A stretch of 64,000 nt of DNA from Sinohyriopsis cumingii (lineage: Eukaryota; Mollusca; Bivalvia; Unionida; Unionidae), in the NCBI GenBank assembly GCA_028554795.2, contig CM068838.1, positions 129,801,428 to 129,865,427 on the forward strand, given 5' to 3'. Made by a program: the position numbers and the translations under genes. The stretch's first letter is position 1. Every line of letters starts with the position of its first letter. The notes beneath the pieces are model-generated. The model was not told where the DNA came from, did no database searches, and saw only the letters and a program-made list of their open reading frames with translations. Shown here piece after piece: positions 21,441 through 31,292 of this stretch.

Positions 21441-21837
21441 TCACAATCTTCTCCTAGAGCAAAAGTAATCCACATAGTGAGTAATTTCTGACCACTGCCG
21501 TTCAGGGTAACGTCCAAGAATGTCACTGAACTCTTTTGATGTAAACGGTCTAGAGTGATATAATAGGACGAATGCACACTTGACCCAAAGAAATCTAACA
21601 CACTGGTTGACTTTCTTTACTTTCCTCTTATGAATTTCTCGACACAAAAGTTCTACAGTGACCCATTGAGATTTCACTCTGGCAAACCCCTGCCTGCCAA
21701 ACGTCTTTGTAAATCCTCTCTTGCAGTTCTTTAGGTAATGATTCAATATCGTTTTTGAAATGAAGTTTAAATACTGGTCTCGGTGATGTCCAACATTTGA
21801 CTCCTAACCAATCTGGTTTCTTCTTCGTCAACGACAT
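21441..21837 (-). pseudogene. F-box-like small protein, paralogue 1 (frameshifted)
   Basis: ATG 21837. The first frame runs to 21628 and contains the LPKELQERIY motif. The second frame (to 21441) continues with QWVTVELLCREIHKRKVKK and GRYPERQWSEITHYVDYF. A single indel near 21675 joins them. Paralogue of the gene at 20901-21419. Confidence 0.48.
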
Positions 21838-21848
21838 GGTAAGTTACT

Positions 21849-22223
21849 TCAATGTCTCGGTCCCACTAAAGGTAAGTAATGACAATTCGGTGACCATCGA
21901 GCATGTTCTACGTAGGCCGAATCTTGCGGTTCCCAGTGGTGAAGTGAATCTTTGTAGATACATAGGTCCATTCGTAACTTCAGTCCGCAAGCGAAACACT
22001 GTACTTCGTATCCCAATCCTGACTCAGGTCCCAAGTAGACAAATCCTGTTCTAGCTAAAATATGCGAAGAAGGTAATCCTTTCCTATCCGTAGGCCATGC
22101 TTGAAACGTGTCCAATCGACGGGCACAATCACAATAGTCAGGCAAGAAAACCGGAAAATGGTAGGGTTTGAACTTGGAGTTCTCATCGGGTTTCTCACTC
22201 GATTCTTGCTGTGGCGAAGTCAT
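21849..22223 (-). CDS. BIR-domain (IAP-like) protein
   Basis: 124 residues, intact. A single BIR: R36 and TFxxWP, LARTGFVYLG, CFACG (C76, C79), EHARWSPNC (H107, C114), the zinc ligand set of inhibitor-of-apoptosis proteins. The C79-H107 gap is about 11 residues longer than canonical, with the extra segment in RMDLCIYKDSLHHW. No RING or second BIR. In viruses such proteins can limit host cell death; here that function is inferred only. It lies immediately after the polymerase gene (23-bp gap). Confidence 0.88.
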   Translation of the reverse strand: MTSPQQESSEKPDENSKFKPYHFPVFLPDYCDCARRLDTFQAWPTDRKGLPSSHILARTGFVYLGPESGLGYEVQCFACGLKLRMDLCIYKDSLHHWEPQDSAYVEHARWSPNCHYLPLVGPRH

Positions 22224-22246
22224 CCTTCTGGTGGGTGGCTATCCGC

Positions 22247-25200
22247 TTACAACCAATGTTTTATACCAACATATCCATACGGCAAAGTAAAGTGGTTGGG
22301 CAGTCGCACTCGCTTCTTGTACATGATTTGATAGACTTTTTCCAAGGGCCGACTGACGATGTGGTGAGTGGGTAAACGTACAATCTTGTTGGGTATCAAC
22401 CCACCTATAAAGGTGGTCACTTTAAAGTGTTCATCCTCTCCCGATTGCAAGGCTTCTTTCAATACCCCAAAGTTGACCACACGACTGGTACGATAAGTCA
22501 GAGTCAATCCTTTCACTTTACACTGCGTGTGCACTTCTCCTTGTGGGTCCCGGTATTCGTAGCCGTAATTTTTTGGACCGCCACTGACGAAACTTAGCAT
22601 CTTGTCGTCGGGATGCTCGTCTGTCCAGGCTCCTAAACGGTCTCCTTCGATGTCAGGGTGCTGTTGACTCGGGTGCTGGATGTAAATGCAACTGTCCGTG
22701 TCAAAGTACAGGACGCGTTCCCTTAACAGTTCTAAAGCTTCGTACAATTTTAAGCGAGCATGAGCTGTCACGTAAGCCGTAATGATGACATTTCCAAAAG
22801 GGTCGTCTTGTACAAAGTCCAGATCTTCTTCGTAATTGACAAAGATTAGATCCTCGCGAACGACGTCCACGTGTTTCATGAATTTGGTTTTGTCGTGAAT
22901 CATCTGGAAGTAGCGGGAAGGTTCGGTCAAATATTCCGTCTTGGGTAAACACGGTCGTTGTGCCATTTTACCCCACAAACAATTTAACATCACTTTGGCA
23001 AACGATCGCCTGCCTTCGTTTTTCTCGATGTGATGTAAAAGGATACCTTCTTGTGCCCAGTATTTCTCTTTGAATGTCTTTTGGTCTTCATGAGTGTGAC
23101 ACCAGGACGGATAGCCGCTGGCTTCTTGTTTCAGTTTCAAAAAGGCATCCACGTAGTCGGCGAAAATGCCTTTCTGCGTGGGGTCACCGTTGTGGTATTG
23201 TTGTGTCTTGGGAAAGTGGCAAATTTCGTACACTTCTAACAGTTGATATCCCATGTCCAGAGCTTTGAACAATTCTACGCTGACCCACGTCCCCGTCAAG
23301 GCACGTTCTTCCTGGGTGTGCTGACAAGGCTGATCTTGGTTGCACGTTTCGGTACAAGTACGGCACAAAGGAAACATCAGTTTGCCTTGGCAATGGTGAG
23401 GTAAGACGGGGTGGTACAAGTCCTTGGGAGGCAAAACTTTGCACCTGATCAAGCCTTCGTATTGTCGAATGTTTTTCAGGTCGATGTGTTCCGTCAGCAA
23501 TTGCGGCTGCCCTGCAGGAAAGTGACAATATTTGCACACGTAGGGATACAGCGAACACACGTCCAAGTATTTGATTTATTCTCCTTTCTCTTCGTCGGCT
23601 TGGTACAGCAAACAGTGGCATTGGTCCTTCCTCCGTACAAACTGTCCCTCGGGTTCAGGGGGTCCATGAACTGGTAACTTTCCACGAGGCGTTTAAATTC
23701 GGGATCGGTTTTCAAACGGTGATCGTATTCGTGTTCCCACATTTCCACCACTTGGTATCCTTGCTGTTCTAACTTTAGGCGTCGCTGACAAGTGGCCTGA
23801 TACAGGTCTTCCATGGTTCGTTGTAAAAACTGATTTTTAGTGTCACGATCAGGGTGGCAGACGGGACATCCGTGAAATAAGCAACCGTTAAACTCGTACA
23901 CGATCTTGGGGTTTTCTAAGCCCAGCCATCGACCGAATACGTTCCGATGGTCTTTTCGCCCCCTCCGTTGCGGGGATGCTGAATCCATTTGTCTTCCTTG
24001 TCGCACAAGTAATGTAACCAGGGTAGGGCTTTGACCGAGTATTGACGTTTGACGTAGTTGGTCGTTTGAGGGCTGATGACAGCTACGGTGTTTTCAGGCA
24101 TGAATCGTTGCCGGTACACTAAGGAACACGCTTTGGCAATGGTGCAAGCTTCTTTCAAAGGATCGACCCCTCCGTGTTCCATGAACAGTTCTCGAAATTT
24201 TCCACAGCAACGTCGTAAAATGTCCACGTCGGAACGACAATACTTTAGCATTTCGTCCTGAAAGTCGAAAGGCTCCGAGGCGTGAGCCTGATATCAAGTG
24301 TAGAAAGCTTCTCGTTGTTCGGTACACATGTTGTCGGGGTCGTAATAGTGAGCCTCAGGTAAATGGGGTAGAACGGCGTGTTGATTGGCTTCCGTATTGA
24401 AAAAGTGTGGAAAGTAACCTTTAGCCATTTCTGTCATTCCAAACGTTTTAGGCATTCGGCTCAAAGGCATGGCCAAGTAACTCATCGAATCTTTAAACTG
24501 TACTTGTCCCACTTGCATGAAAATGATTTTGGCTCCGTTCAAAGTGACTTTAGGACGTTCGGTGCCTTGTTCCGTATAGTATCTCAAAAGAAACTGTCCA
24601 TCGTATCCGGAGAAATTGTGAGCCATCACCGTGGCATGACGATGACAATCTCCGTAACGTTCGATGTCCTGTTGGTTCCACGTCTTGTCGATGGGGTCTA
24701 AGACCCATTGGGCAAAATCGGCTAACGTGTTCGGTCCTCGAAAGATTTTTTCACGCCCTCCGGGAATCTTACTGCAGTGAGGGCAATGACTGAAGATAGG
24801 TTCTTGAATGCACTTCTCGCACGCTCGATGAGCCACGCAGAAATTAGGAATGTGAATACAGGTCTCTTGCATGCATTCGAAATCGAAAAAGATGAAATTG
24901 ACTTTCTTCTTGTGACCGTCCTCTTTCTCTGGTGGGGGTTGGTATTTTTGCACGTAGCATTGGTGTTCCAAGTCCACGATGTGGTGACAAATGTGACATT
25001 TTTTCTTTCCTGAACATACGTGTGCCTTGGCATTATTGGTACGTATGCCTTGGCCACAAGTAGGGCACAATCTCAGCAGTTGACAAGCACATTTATGCTG
25101 TGAACCTTGCGTCTTCAAATGTTTTTGGTAACAGGTAGGGCTGAAAAACGTGCGCAGACAAGTTGAACAAGGCACTGGTCCTTCGCTCAGACAGGGTGGA

Positions 25201-26294
25201 GAGGCCAAACATCCTGAGCATTTCAATCCGCAATGTTTGTGTTGCTCTCGATTATTATAACCATGGTCATATTTCTCACAGTAATAACCGTATCCCAGGA
25301 ATGCAGTGATACCGGTAATGGTATCGAAATGGTCATCGTGATAATAGACATGAATGTATTTTCCGTCCTTAAAGTCTTGGCCTCGAAACAACAGAGGCCC
25401 ACGCACTTCTTGAGGGTGTACTTTCAAGGTGTAGCGTGGAGCTAGGACATCTTGCAATTTTTGCATTTCAGGAATGCCACAGGGTGTGTCTTTGGATAGG
25501 TCAGCTTGTTGCAACAGGAGTTCTTCTTCGTTTCGTTGTTTGGCTCGGTCCGATCGTTGAATAGTTTTCCAGGTTCTTTTCCATTCTACCGTGTCGTTAT
25601 TGTTGGCATAGGTTCGTCCCACCACGATGGCTCGGGCTAAGCACATCTGGTCTTGAGAATTGTGAATTTGGACGAGACTCTTTTTGGTGCTGCGAAGGTC
25701 GTTCACCAGTAACACCTTATTGCGTCCAGTTCCTTGAGGAGGAGAGAGGTGGGTCATGTCGAGTGTGGCTTTTCCATCGGTGATGTCAAACTGGTCATTG
25801 GATTGTTGCACGTGTTGAATCTTGTCCATGACTTTGGAAGCGGTCAATTCTGCAGGGGTGCTAAACTCGATCCAAACAGGGGATTTCAAACCGTCGTGTT
25901 GTATGGAGAGTCTCAAGCGATCGTCTTCTTTGGGTTGACATTGTCGCTTGAGTGTGGTGAGCAAAGAATCCCACACCCCAGTGATGAACCCTTCTGCTTT
26001 CTCTAACGGTACTTCGGACTTGAAATCTTTAAACTTCACCGTGTATTTGTAAGCCGTGGTTCAAAATTTTCTAGAGGAGCGCTTTTCCGTCTCTCGAATG
26101 GAATAGTATTTTTCAGGGTTGACTAAGGGTGGTGAACTTTGTTTAGAGGGTTCGGATTCTGGTTCTCTCATGTCCTCTTCAAAATCACTGGCATGAATTT
26201 GTGCCAAGACTTCAGCCCTGGTACGAGGCGATAGATCACGTTTCTGCCTCTTACTTTCTTCGTCTTTCTTCTTGAATGAATAGGATCGTTTCAT
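22247..26294 (-). pseudogene. Protein-primed type DNA polymerase B (multiply broken)
   Basis: Polinton replicative polymerase. Exonuclease motifs: FDFECM (near 24880), NFSGYDGQF (near 24610), YCRSDVDIL (near 24230). Polymerase motifs: DVCSLYPYV (near 23550), KVMLNCLWGKM (near 22980), LYFDTDSCIYI (near 22700). A Cys-rich region lies at about 24950-25250. Lesions: TGA at 26061-26063, TGA at 24294-24296, a frameshift near 23930, a frameshift near 23610 and TAA near 23575. The 26294-26064 segment, a separate basic ORF at first sight, is in frame with the rest and is the polymerase N-terminus. Confidence 0.93.
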
Positions 26295-26428
26295 CTTGAG
26301 TGAAAAAAGTCAAATGACTAAAATTTAAACACCATGGACTAATTTATAGTCCTAGCAGACCAGCGTATATAAAAGGGTGTGTGTCTTGTCCTTTCACTAT
26401 TCATTTCACTCTCAAACCGAGCACAACG
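26295..26428. promoter_or_regulatory. Divergent promoter between polymerase and CCHC gene
   Basis: The plus side has TATATAAAAGGG (26365-26376) 54 bp before ATG 26429, with CACTATTCATTTCACTCTC downstream. The minus side has CTATAAATT (near 26341-26349) about 50 bp before ATG 26294. A short shared control region for genes facing opposite ways. Confidence 0.6.
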
Positions 26429-26765
26429 ATGGAAGAGACTACCCAGATGGAACGTTTCATCAGAGCTTTGCGAAGGGTCATTAGAAAATTTTCTTCAGAC
26501 CAGCCGACGGACTACTCTCCTTCCTTTCGAGATAAAAGTGAAGATACTTGCTATATCTGTCAGAAGAAAGGGCATTGGTCTTCAGAGTGTCCAGACAGTC
26601 AAAAAAGAAAAACAGTGGTTAAAAGAGACAAAAGTCAAAAATACCTGTTATTATTGTCAAGAAAAAGGACATTGGTCTCCAGATTGCCCAAAAAAGAAAC
26701 AAGAGGAGTCAGAAGAAGAGAGGGATTCTTCAAAGGAAGAAGAAGAGGAGGAAGATAGCAGATAG
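26429..26765 (+). pseudogene. Double CCHC zinc-knuckle protein (frameshifted)
   Basis: From ATG 26429 the first frame encodes a knuckle CYICQKKGHWSSEC. A second, near-duplicate knuckle CYYCQEKGHWSPDC lies in the next frame, followed by a Glu/Ser-rich acidic tail ending at 26765. An indel in the A-rich stretch 26606-26645 separates them. Each knuckle is C-x2-C-x4-H-x4-C, implying single-stranded nucleic-acid binding. The only sizeable plus-strand gene of Polinton 1 other than the small ORF near the right TIR. Confidence 0.72.
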
Positions 26766-27093
26766 GTGAAGAAAAAGACACAGGAGAAGAGAAGAAGAAG
26801 GGAAGAAAGTATAGGAGGAAGAGGAGGAAAAGACTGTGACGGTGAAGAAATTAAAAAAACAGAGAGAGTAAAAAAAAGAAACAGAAGAAGTGAATGTACT
26901 TTTTAAAGTGCTTTGTTGCGAATTGTGAATTGGATTGTAACTATTGATAAAAGAATAAATTAGGTATAAAAAAGGTAAGTGTCTTTGGGTTTTGATTTTA
27001 AAATAAGAACGTACACTCACGCACTCATACACAGACACGTACTATAGGGGGTAAAATGGTTTTTTTTTTGAGTTATTGGCAATTGAAAAGTGT
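26766..27093. other. A-rich spacer
   Basis: Purine-rich continuation of the CCHC gene 3' region, with AATAAA near 26952 as a possible plus-strand poly(A) signal. No further gene seen. Confidence 0.45.
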
Positions 27094-27132
27094 ATCTCTT
27101 TTCTAGAGACGTGGGTGGCCCTGAAAAGGGCC
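27094..27132 (-). terminator. Histone-type 3' stem-loop + downstream box, copy 4
   Basis: Minus strand AAAAGGCCCTTTTCAGGGCC hairpin (27117-27132, perfect 6-bp stem, TTTC loop), ACCCA, 13-nt spacer, GAAAAGAGAT (27094-27103). Begins 21 bp after the stop of the gene at 27154-27707. Matches the metazoan histone consensus at every stem-loop position. Confidence 0.88.
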
Positions 27133-27153
27133 TTTTTTGGTGTAGGGGTGAGT

Positions 27154-27707
27154 TTAAGCAATCAACTTTAACTGTCTTAAGCCTTTGCCACGGCCGAGGC
27201 CTACTTCTGATGATAATGATTTGGTTGAAATCACTAAGGGTGGTACGGTAGGCTCGGTCACAGGGTTGGTGTGTTTATCTCGGGAAGGTCGTATTCTCTT
27301 CGGTCGTAATAAAGAAGTCTGATACATTTGTTTCAGACTTCTTAACTCCGCTAAAATGTCCAACAGTACCGTGACGGTTTGACTTTCACCCTCTTGTTTC
27401 TTTGCTGCTACTTCTTCTTCTTCTTGTTTTTTTCTTACCTCTTCTTCTTGTTGCTGTTGCTTAGGAGAAAAGCTTGTTCCGCTTCCTTTTGTCGTTGTAT
27501 AAATTTCTCCAATTCTTCTTTCTGTCTCTGTCTAAAATTCTCCACTTGTGGTAATGAAGAAGGAGACGAAGGTTCCGGAACAAATTCTTGCGAGGTAAGA
27601 AAATGCACAAAATCCCAATTTACCTCTTCTGAAAGTAAGTCCGGGTTCCCTTGGGCGGTCTCCACTGCTGGTACAACCCAATGGATCGTTTTCTGAGTTT
27701 CCGTCAT
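27154..27707 (-). pseudogene. Coiled-coil Gln/Glu-rich protein, module d (frameshifted)
   Basis: From ATG 27707 the first frame covers about 80 residues with a helical stretch (ENFRQRQKEELEKFIQRQK) and ends in a CAA/CAG/AAC-rich repeat. A second frame, open from about 27465, carries QQQQEEEVRKKQEEEEV and then LLDILAELRSLKQMYQ, ending with a glycine/lysine tail at 27154. One indel near 27475 explains the break. Same layout as modules a-c: TATA (near 27760), initiator-like TGCAGTCAATCG, charged coiled coil, stop, stem-loop. Not recognised by family. Confidence 0.6.
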
Positions 27708-27717
27708 GTTGAATCAC

Positions 27718-27929
27718 TGTCTCGCATCGATTGACTGCACACAGGCGCTAGCGAATCTATATAGACTACGTGACGTCACAGACTGTTCTCTTCGGATTGG
27801 ATGCGGACTGACTGAATTTTGTAACGTGTGTTTGGATTGGTCAATGAACTCAATCCATTTCAATCCTTCCTGCCCCCTATAAATAAGCGCAGTTCACTGC
27901 ATTGATTCACCTGTTCTCGGCGCCTCAAG
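27718..27929. promoter_or_regulatory. Divergent promoter with palindromic CRE
   Basis: Plus side: CTATAAATAAGCG at 27877-27889 about 50 bp before ATG 27930, with GCGCAGTTCACTG downstream. Minus side: CTATATAG near 27758-27765 with TGCAGTCAATCG. A perfect CRE/ATF palindrome TGACGTCA lies at 27771-27778. Both flanking genes end in histone-type stem-loops, so this region could coordinate the pair. Confidence 0.62.
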
Positions 27930-28094
27930 ATGTGGACCACAGTCGAATCATCCACCCTTGTTTCTTCAATGATGTTTAGGACGGACATGCTAATGTATGT
28001 CCGATCCAAGTGGACAGTTGTCCACAAGTCAGACACCAGTCTGTGGATACGAAGAGTGTACGTGGAGAGACATTTTGCCTCAAGAGGACACTGA
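27930..28094 (+). CDS. Small ORF (54 aa) ending in a histone-type 3' signal
   Basis: ATG 27930 to TGA 28092-28094, starting MWTTVESSTLVSSMMF and basic towards the end (WIRRVYVERHFASRGH). No homology recognised; the protein is supported mainly by context: a good TATA box 45-50 bp upstream and histone-type stem-loop copy 5 downstream at 28180. The transcript might instead be noncoding. Confidence 0.45.
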   Translation: MWTTVESSTLVSSMMFRTDMLMYVRSKWTVVHKSDTSLWIRRVYVERHFASRGH

Positions 28095-28140
28095 TTTATG
28101 GCCCTCGAGTAAGACGCAGCTTGAGGACAAGATGCCGCAG

Positions 28141-28162
28141 ATGCCCTTTATGTTAAGGGCAT
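28141..28162 (+). repeat. Hairpin upstream of stem-loop copy 5
   Basis: ATGCCCTT-TATGTT-AAGGGCAT, a perfect 8-bp stem 17 bp before the histone-like stem-loop. Role unknown. Confidence 0.6.
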
Positions 28163-28173
28163 ATTAACATAAA

Positions 28174-28557
28174 TCCAAAGGCCCTTTTCAGGGCCACCCA
28201 CATCTCTAGAAAAGAGATCGACTTTCAATTGCCTACCCTTTTTTATTTTTATTTTTTTATTTTTAAAAAAGAAAATCCCATGTTTAAATTCCCTTGACGC
28301 TATACAGTCCCACGAGTTCTTCCCATGTTAAATTTACATAGTCGCTAAATAGTCCCAGGGTTTTTCTCCATGTTAAATTTACATAGTCGCTAAACAGTCC
28401 CAGGGTTTTTCTCCATGTTAAATTTACATAGTCGCTAAACAGTCCCAGGGTTTTTCTCCATGTTAAATTTACATAGTCGCTAAACAGTCCCGGGGGGGGG
28501 GGGGCGGGATCTGTAATGCTAATTCCCATTGTCGCTAAGGTATCCCACTTAACTACT
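28174..28557 (-). repeat. Right TIR of Polinton 1
   Basis: Reverse complement of the left TIR. It contains four 45-bp units plus a partial unit (28293-28488) against two full units on the left, a G12 run (28489-28504) matching the left C run, and histone-type stem-loop copy 5 at its inner end. Ends GGTATCCCACTTAACTACT, followed by TSD TATAAC. Confidence 0.92.
28180..28218 (+). terminator. Histone-type 3' stem-loop + downstream box, copy 5
   Basis: Plus strand: AAAGGCCCTTTTCAGGGCC with stem 28180-28195, then ACCCA, 13-nt spacer and GAAAAGAGAT at 28209-28218. All stem-loop and flanking positions agree with the metazoan replication-dependent histone consensus. It sits inside the right TIR as the mirror of copy 1. 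Confidence 0.88.
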
Positions 28558-28563
28558 TATAAC
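28558..28563. repeat. Right target-site duplication of Polinton 1
   Basis: TATAAC, identical to 9066-9071. Confidence 0.93.
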
Positions 28564-29379
28564 ATATATTTTATTTGTAGTGGCACTAAGACAAATTTAA
28601 ATAAGATTATTTGATTAATTAAATACGATGAACGTGTGACCTCTATTTTGCCACCATTCTGTGTGCCATTTCCCGCTTCTGATCTCACCCTGGTCACTCC
28701 AGCGATTGTGTGTTGTGCACTGTAAATATAAAAGTGTAGGTCTAGCATCATTTGATATTCCAGTTTTACAATCTTTAATAGTTAAACTTGATCTGATTGA
28801 AATAGTAAGGTTGTACTACCTATTAGTTATGCTGGGTAAATATGATTGATTGATTGTGGTTTAACGGCCCACCAGCACTGTAAGGTTATTTAACGCCATA
28901 GAAAAGGTTATATGCAAGATTTTTTCGACTGACAAAAGGTTCATTATCGATCAGCGATAATAAAATCAAACAATTAAAAGCAAAAATATGAGACGGTGAG
29001 GGAAGTAAATGAATATTACCGATCAACGGGGAATGTAAATGATGTGTGTCAATGATTAGTTATATAAAATGTTACTTTGATTGATTGATTGACATATAGA
29101 TTGATTGATTGATTGATTGATGTTGTTTCAACGGGGAATGTAAATGGTGTGTGTCAGTGATGAATTAGATCAATAAAGGTGCGTAGGATGAAAGACAATA
29201 CATATGTTCTAAACACAGAGAGCACAAACGTTATATTTAAGGAACACTATTTACTTTTTTCAAGAAATTTTAAATAAAAGACACGTTTTATATATCAAAA
29301 CGTTCATTCGTGTGTTGAACACTGTATTAACGATCACGTGTGGTTTGGAGATCAAATTAATCTATCATATAGTGCTTTA
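28564..29379. other. Intergenic with (GATT)n
   Basis: No gene. Contains GATT-rich simple repeats at about 29080-29121 and a duplicated phrase CAACGGGGAATGTAAATG (29023-29042 and 29131-29148). Confidence 0.5.
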
Positions 29380-31238
29380 CAGTGAAGGGTTCGTTGCAAG
29401 AAAAGCACTCGATGGGTCCTCGCCTTTTAATATGTAGGAGTGGGGTTACATAAGTATGACCAATTTTAATTCTTGTAGGAACCATCTAGTCCCTACGGAT
29501 GGTTCTGTAGGAAGGAACTCAGTCGGTTAAGGTTGATTTGAGCATGTGTAGTTTTTTCTTCATTGCGTCATTCCATGATGATAACCACTTACTAAGTAAA
29601 GACGTTATGATACTTGGTTTAAAATCAGTGTACAGTATTTTAAATAGGTACAAGGAATAGGGTCATTTTACGTACGATATCTCCTTTTTCATTACTTTAA
29701 ATACCAAAAAGGCTGAGTAACCAACAATATTCTATATTGTGGGAGGCACACATCTCGGTATGCTTTATGAGAATGTTGGTCAGTAATGGGTTTTCCAGTT
29801 GTGTAGTGACGGAAGTACTGATAGTGAATCGGAGAAGATGATGTAATTTAAAATGTGTTTGCTTTCGACATGTTTCAGGGCAAGGTCTGTCGCTCTGACT
29901 TCGGCTGAAAATATCAATGCACCATCTAGCAAGCGAGCTTTTGTAGTGTAAATTCCAATAAAGAAGGCTGCATTGATCGTTTTCACATCCTTTGACCCAT
30001 CAGTGTACCTTCTTGTGTAATGTTAAAGTTCAGCGAGGAGATCGCGGTAAGCGTTGTTGAAGATGAAAGGGTTTGTCTCAGATTTTTCCCGTCTTGTAGC
30101 GTAGAAAAGTACATTTATGTTTAAGTAACAAAGGAAGTGTTTCGTGAACGGACGTTACCTGGATTTTATAAAGGTATATCTTTCTATTCTCAAGGCATGT
30201 TGATGATCTAAAGTTCTAATGCCAAAGAAATCACATTTGGTAGATTTTGGTATAACGTTTTATATTTGTTTTCGAATCAACCCGAAAAAGCAGGGTTCAA
30301 GGGTTAGATATTACTTTGAGGACATATTGTATAGAAAGCATTTCCCTACGAAGCGACAAAAGTGGCCTTCTTGTTAAACCATGAACAACATAAAACTAGT
30401 CTAGTTTGGATCGAGTAAAAGTTCTATATAAATTGAGGATGGCTTTTCTATCATCATCCCAGTCAATCGTTACTACTACTTTAAGTAAATCTAGAGATTT
30501 CAAGCATTTAGCTTTCAAGTTCTTTATGTGTGGAATAAACGTGAATTTTCTGTCGAAGTCAATATTTAAAATCTTCGTTCTTCAACAATCGGCAATAGGT
30601 ATTCCGTCCAGGGTGATTTTAGGTTCATCATGATGTCTTCGCAACTGACAGAAATGCATTCATGTCCCTTGATTTTGAGAATCTGAAACTCTTGGCATTG
30701 GTCCAATTTTGAATCATGTTTGTATTTTGTTGTAATTGTCTTGCAATTGTATGCATTTTTTTTTATACCGATAACATGTTAGGACACCATTAACATATAG
30801 GGAACAATCCACACCAGGAGCCAAAAACATGGTAACACTATTAATGTTGATGTTGAAAAGCGTTAAAGATAAAGATACTGCCCTGTGGCACACCCATCTC
30901 TTGTTCGAACACATCGAAGAGGGTGGAACCCACTCATATCTTGAATTCACTTTTTGAGAGAAATTTCGATATAAAAGCTGGTAGATGACCTTTTAGACTC
31001 AGATCGTTCAGGTCATTCATTATTCCGTACTTCCATGTTGTATCACAGGCCTTTTCTAAATCAAAGAAGACTACTACTTAATGTTTTTCTTGATAAAGCT
31101 TTGCGAATAAAGGTTTCGAATCTAAATAGAGATGATCATTGGTACTACGGCCATATAAAAAGCTGCTTTGGAAGGGAGATATTAAATTATTTGTCTCCAA
31201 GTACCAAATGAACCGGGCATTGATCATTCATTCCATTG

Positions 31239-31292
<54 letters not shown>

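Larger units (their letters stand above)
9072..28557 (-). mobile_element. Polinton 1 (Maverick; endogenous virus-like DNA element)
   Basis: A 19.5-kb element with TIRs starting AGTAGTTAAGTGGG, a 6-bp TSD, and the Polinton core set on one strand: DNA polymerase B, integrase, packaging ATPase, adenain-like protease, penton and hexon-like capsid proteins. It is visibly more GC-rich than the flanking DNA. The integrase, penton and one coiled-coil gene are uninterrupted. The polymerase, ATPase, protease, major and minor capsid genes carry stops or frameshifts, so this copy looks non-autonomous. Small genes near each end carry histone-type 3' signals. Confidence 0.95.

Noticed and set aside
26061-26294. 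Separate small basic gene
   Set aside because: It is in frame with the polymerase and separated only by one TGA, so it is the polymerase N-terminus.
28293-28488. Regular repeats as a CRISPR array
   Set aside because: The 45-bp units are directly adjacent with no spacers, and the window is eukaryotic.
28284-28529. 81-codon ORF with a repeated 15-residue unit
   Set aside because: It is simply the 45-bp tandem repeat of the right TIR read in one frame; the left TIR gives the same artefact. No promoter or conserved start.
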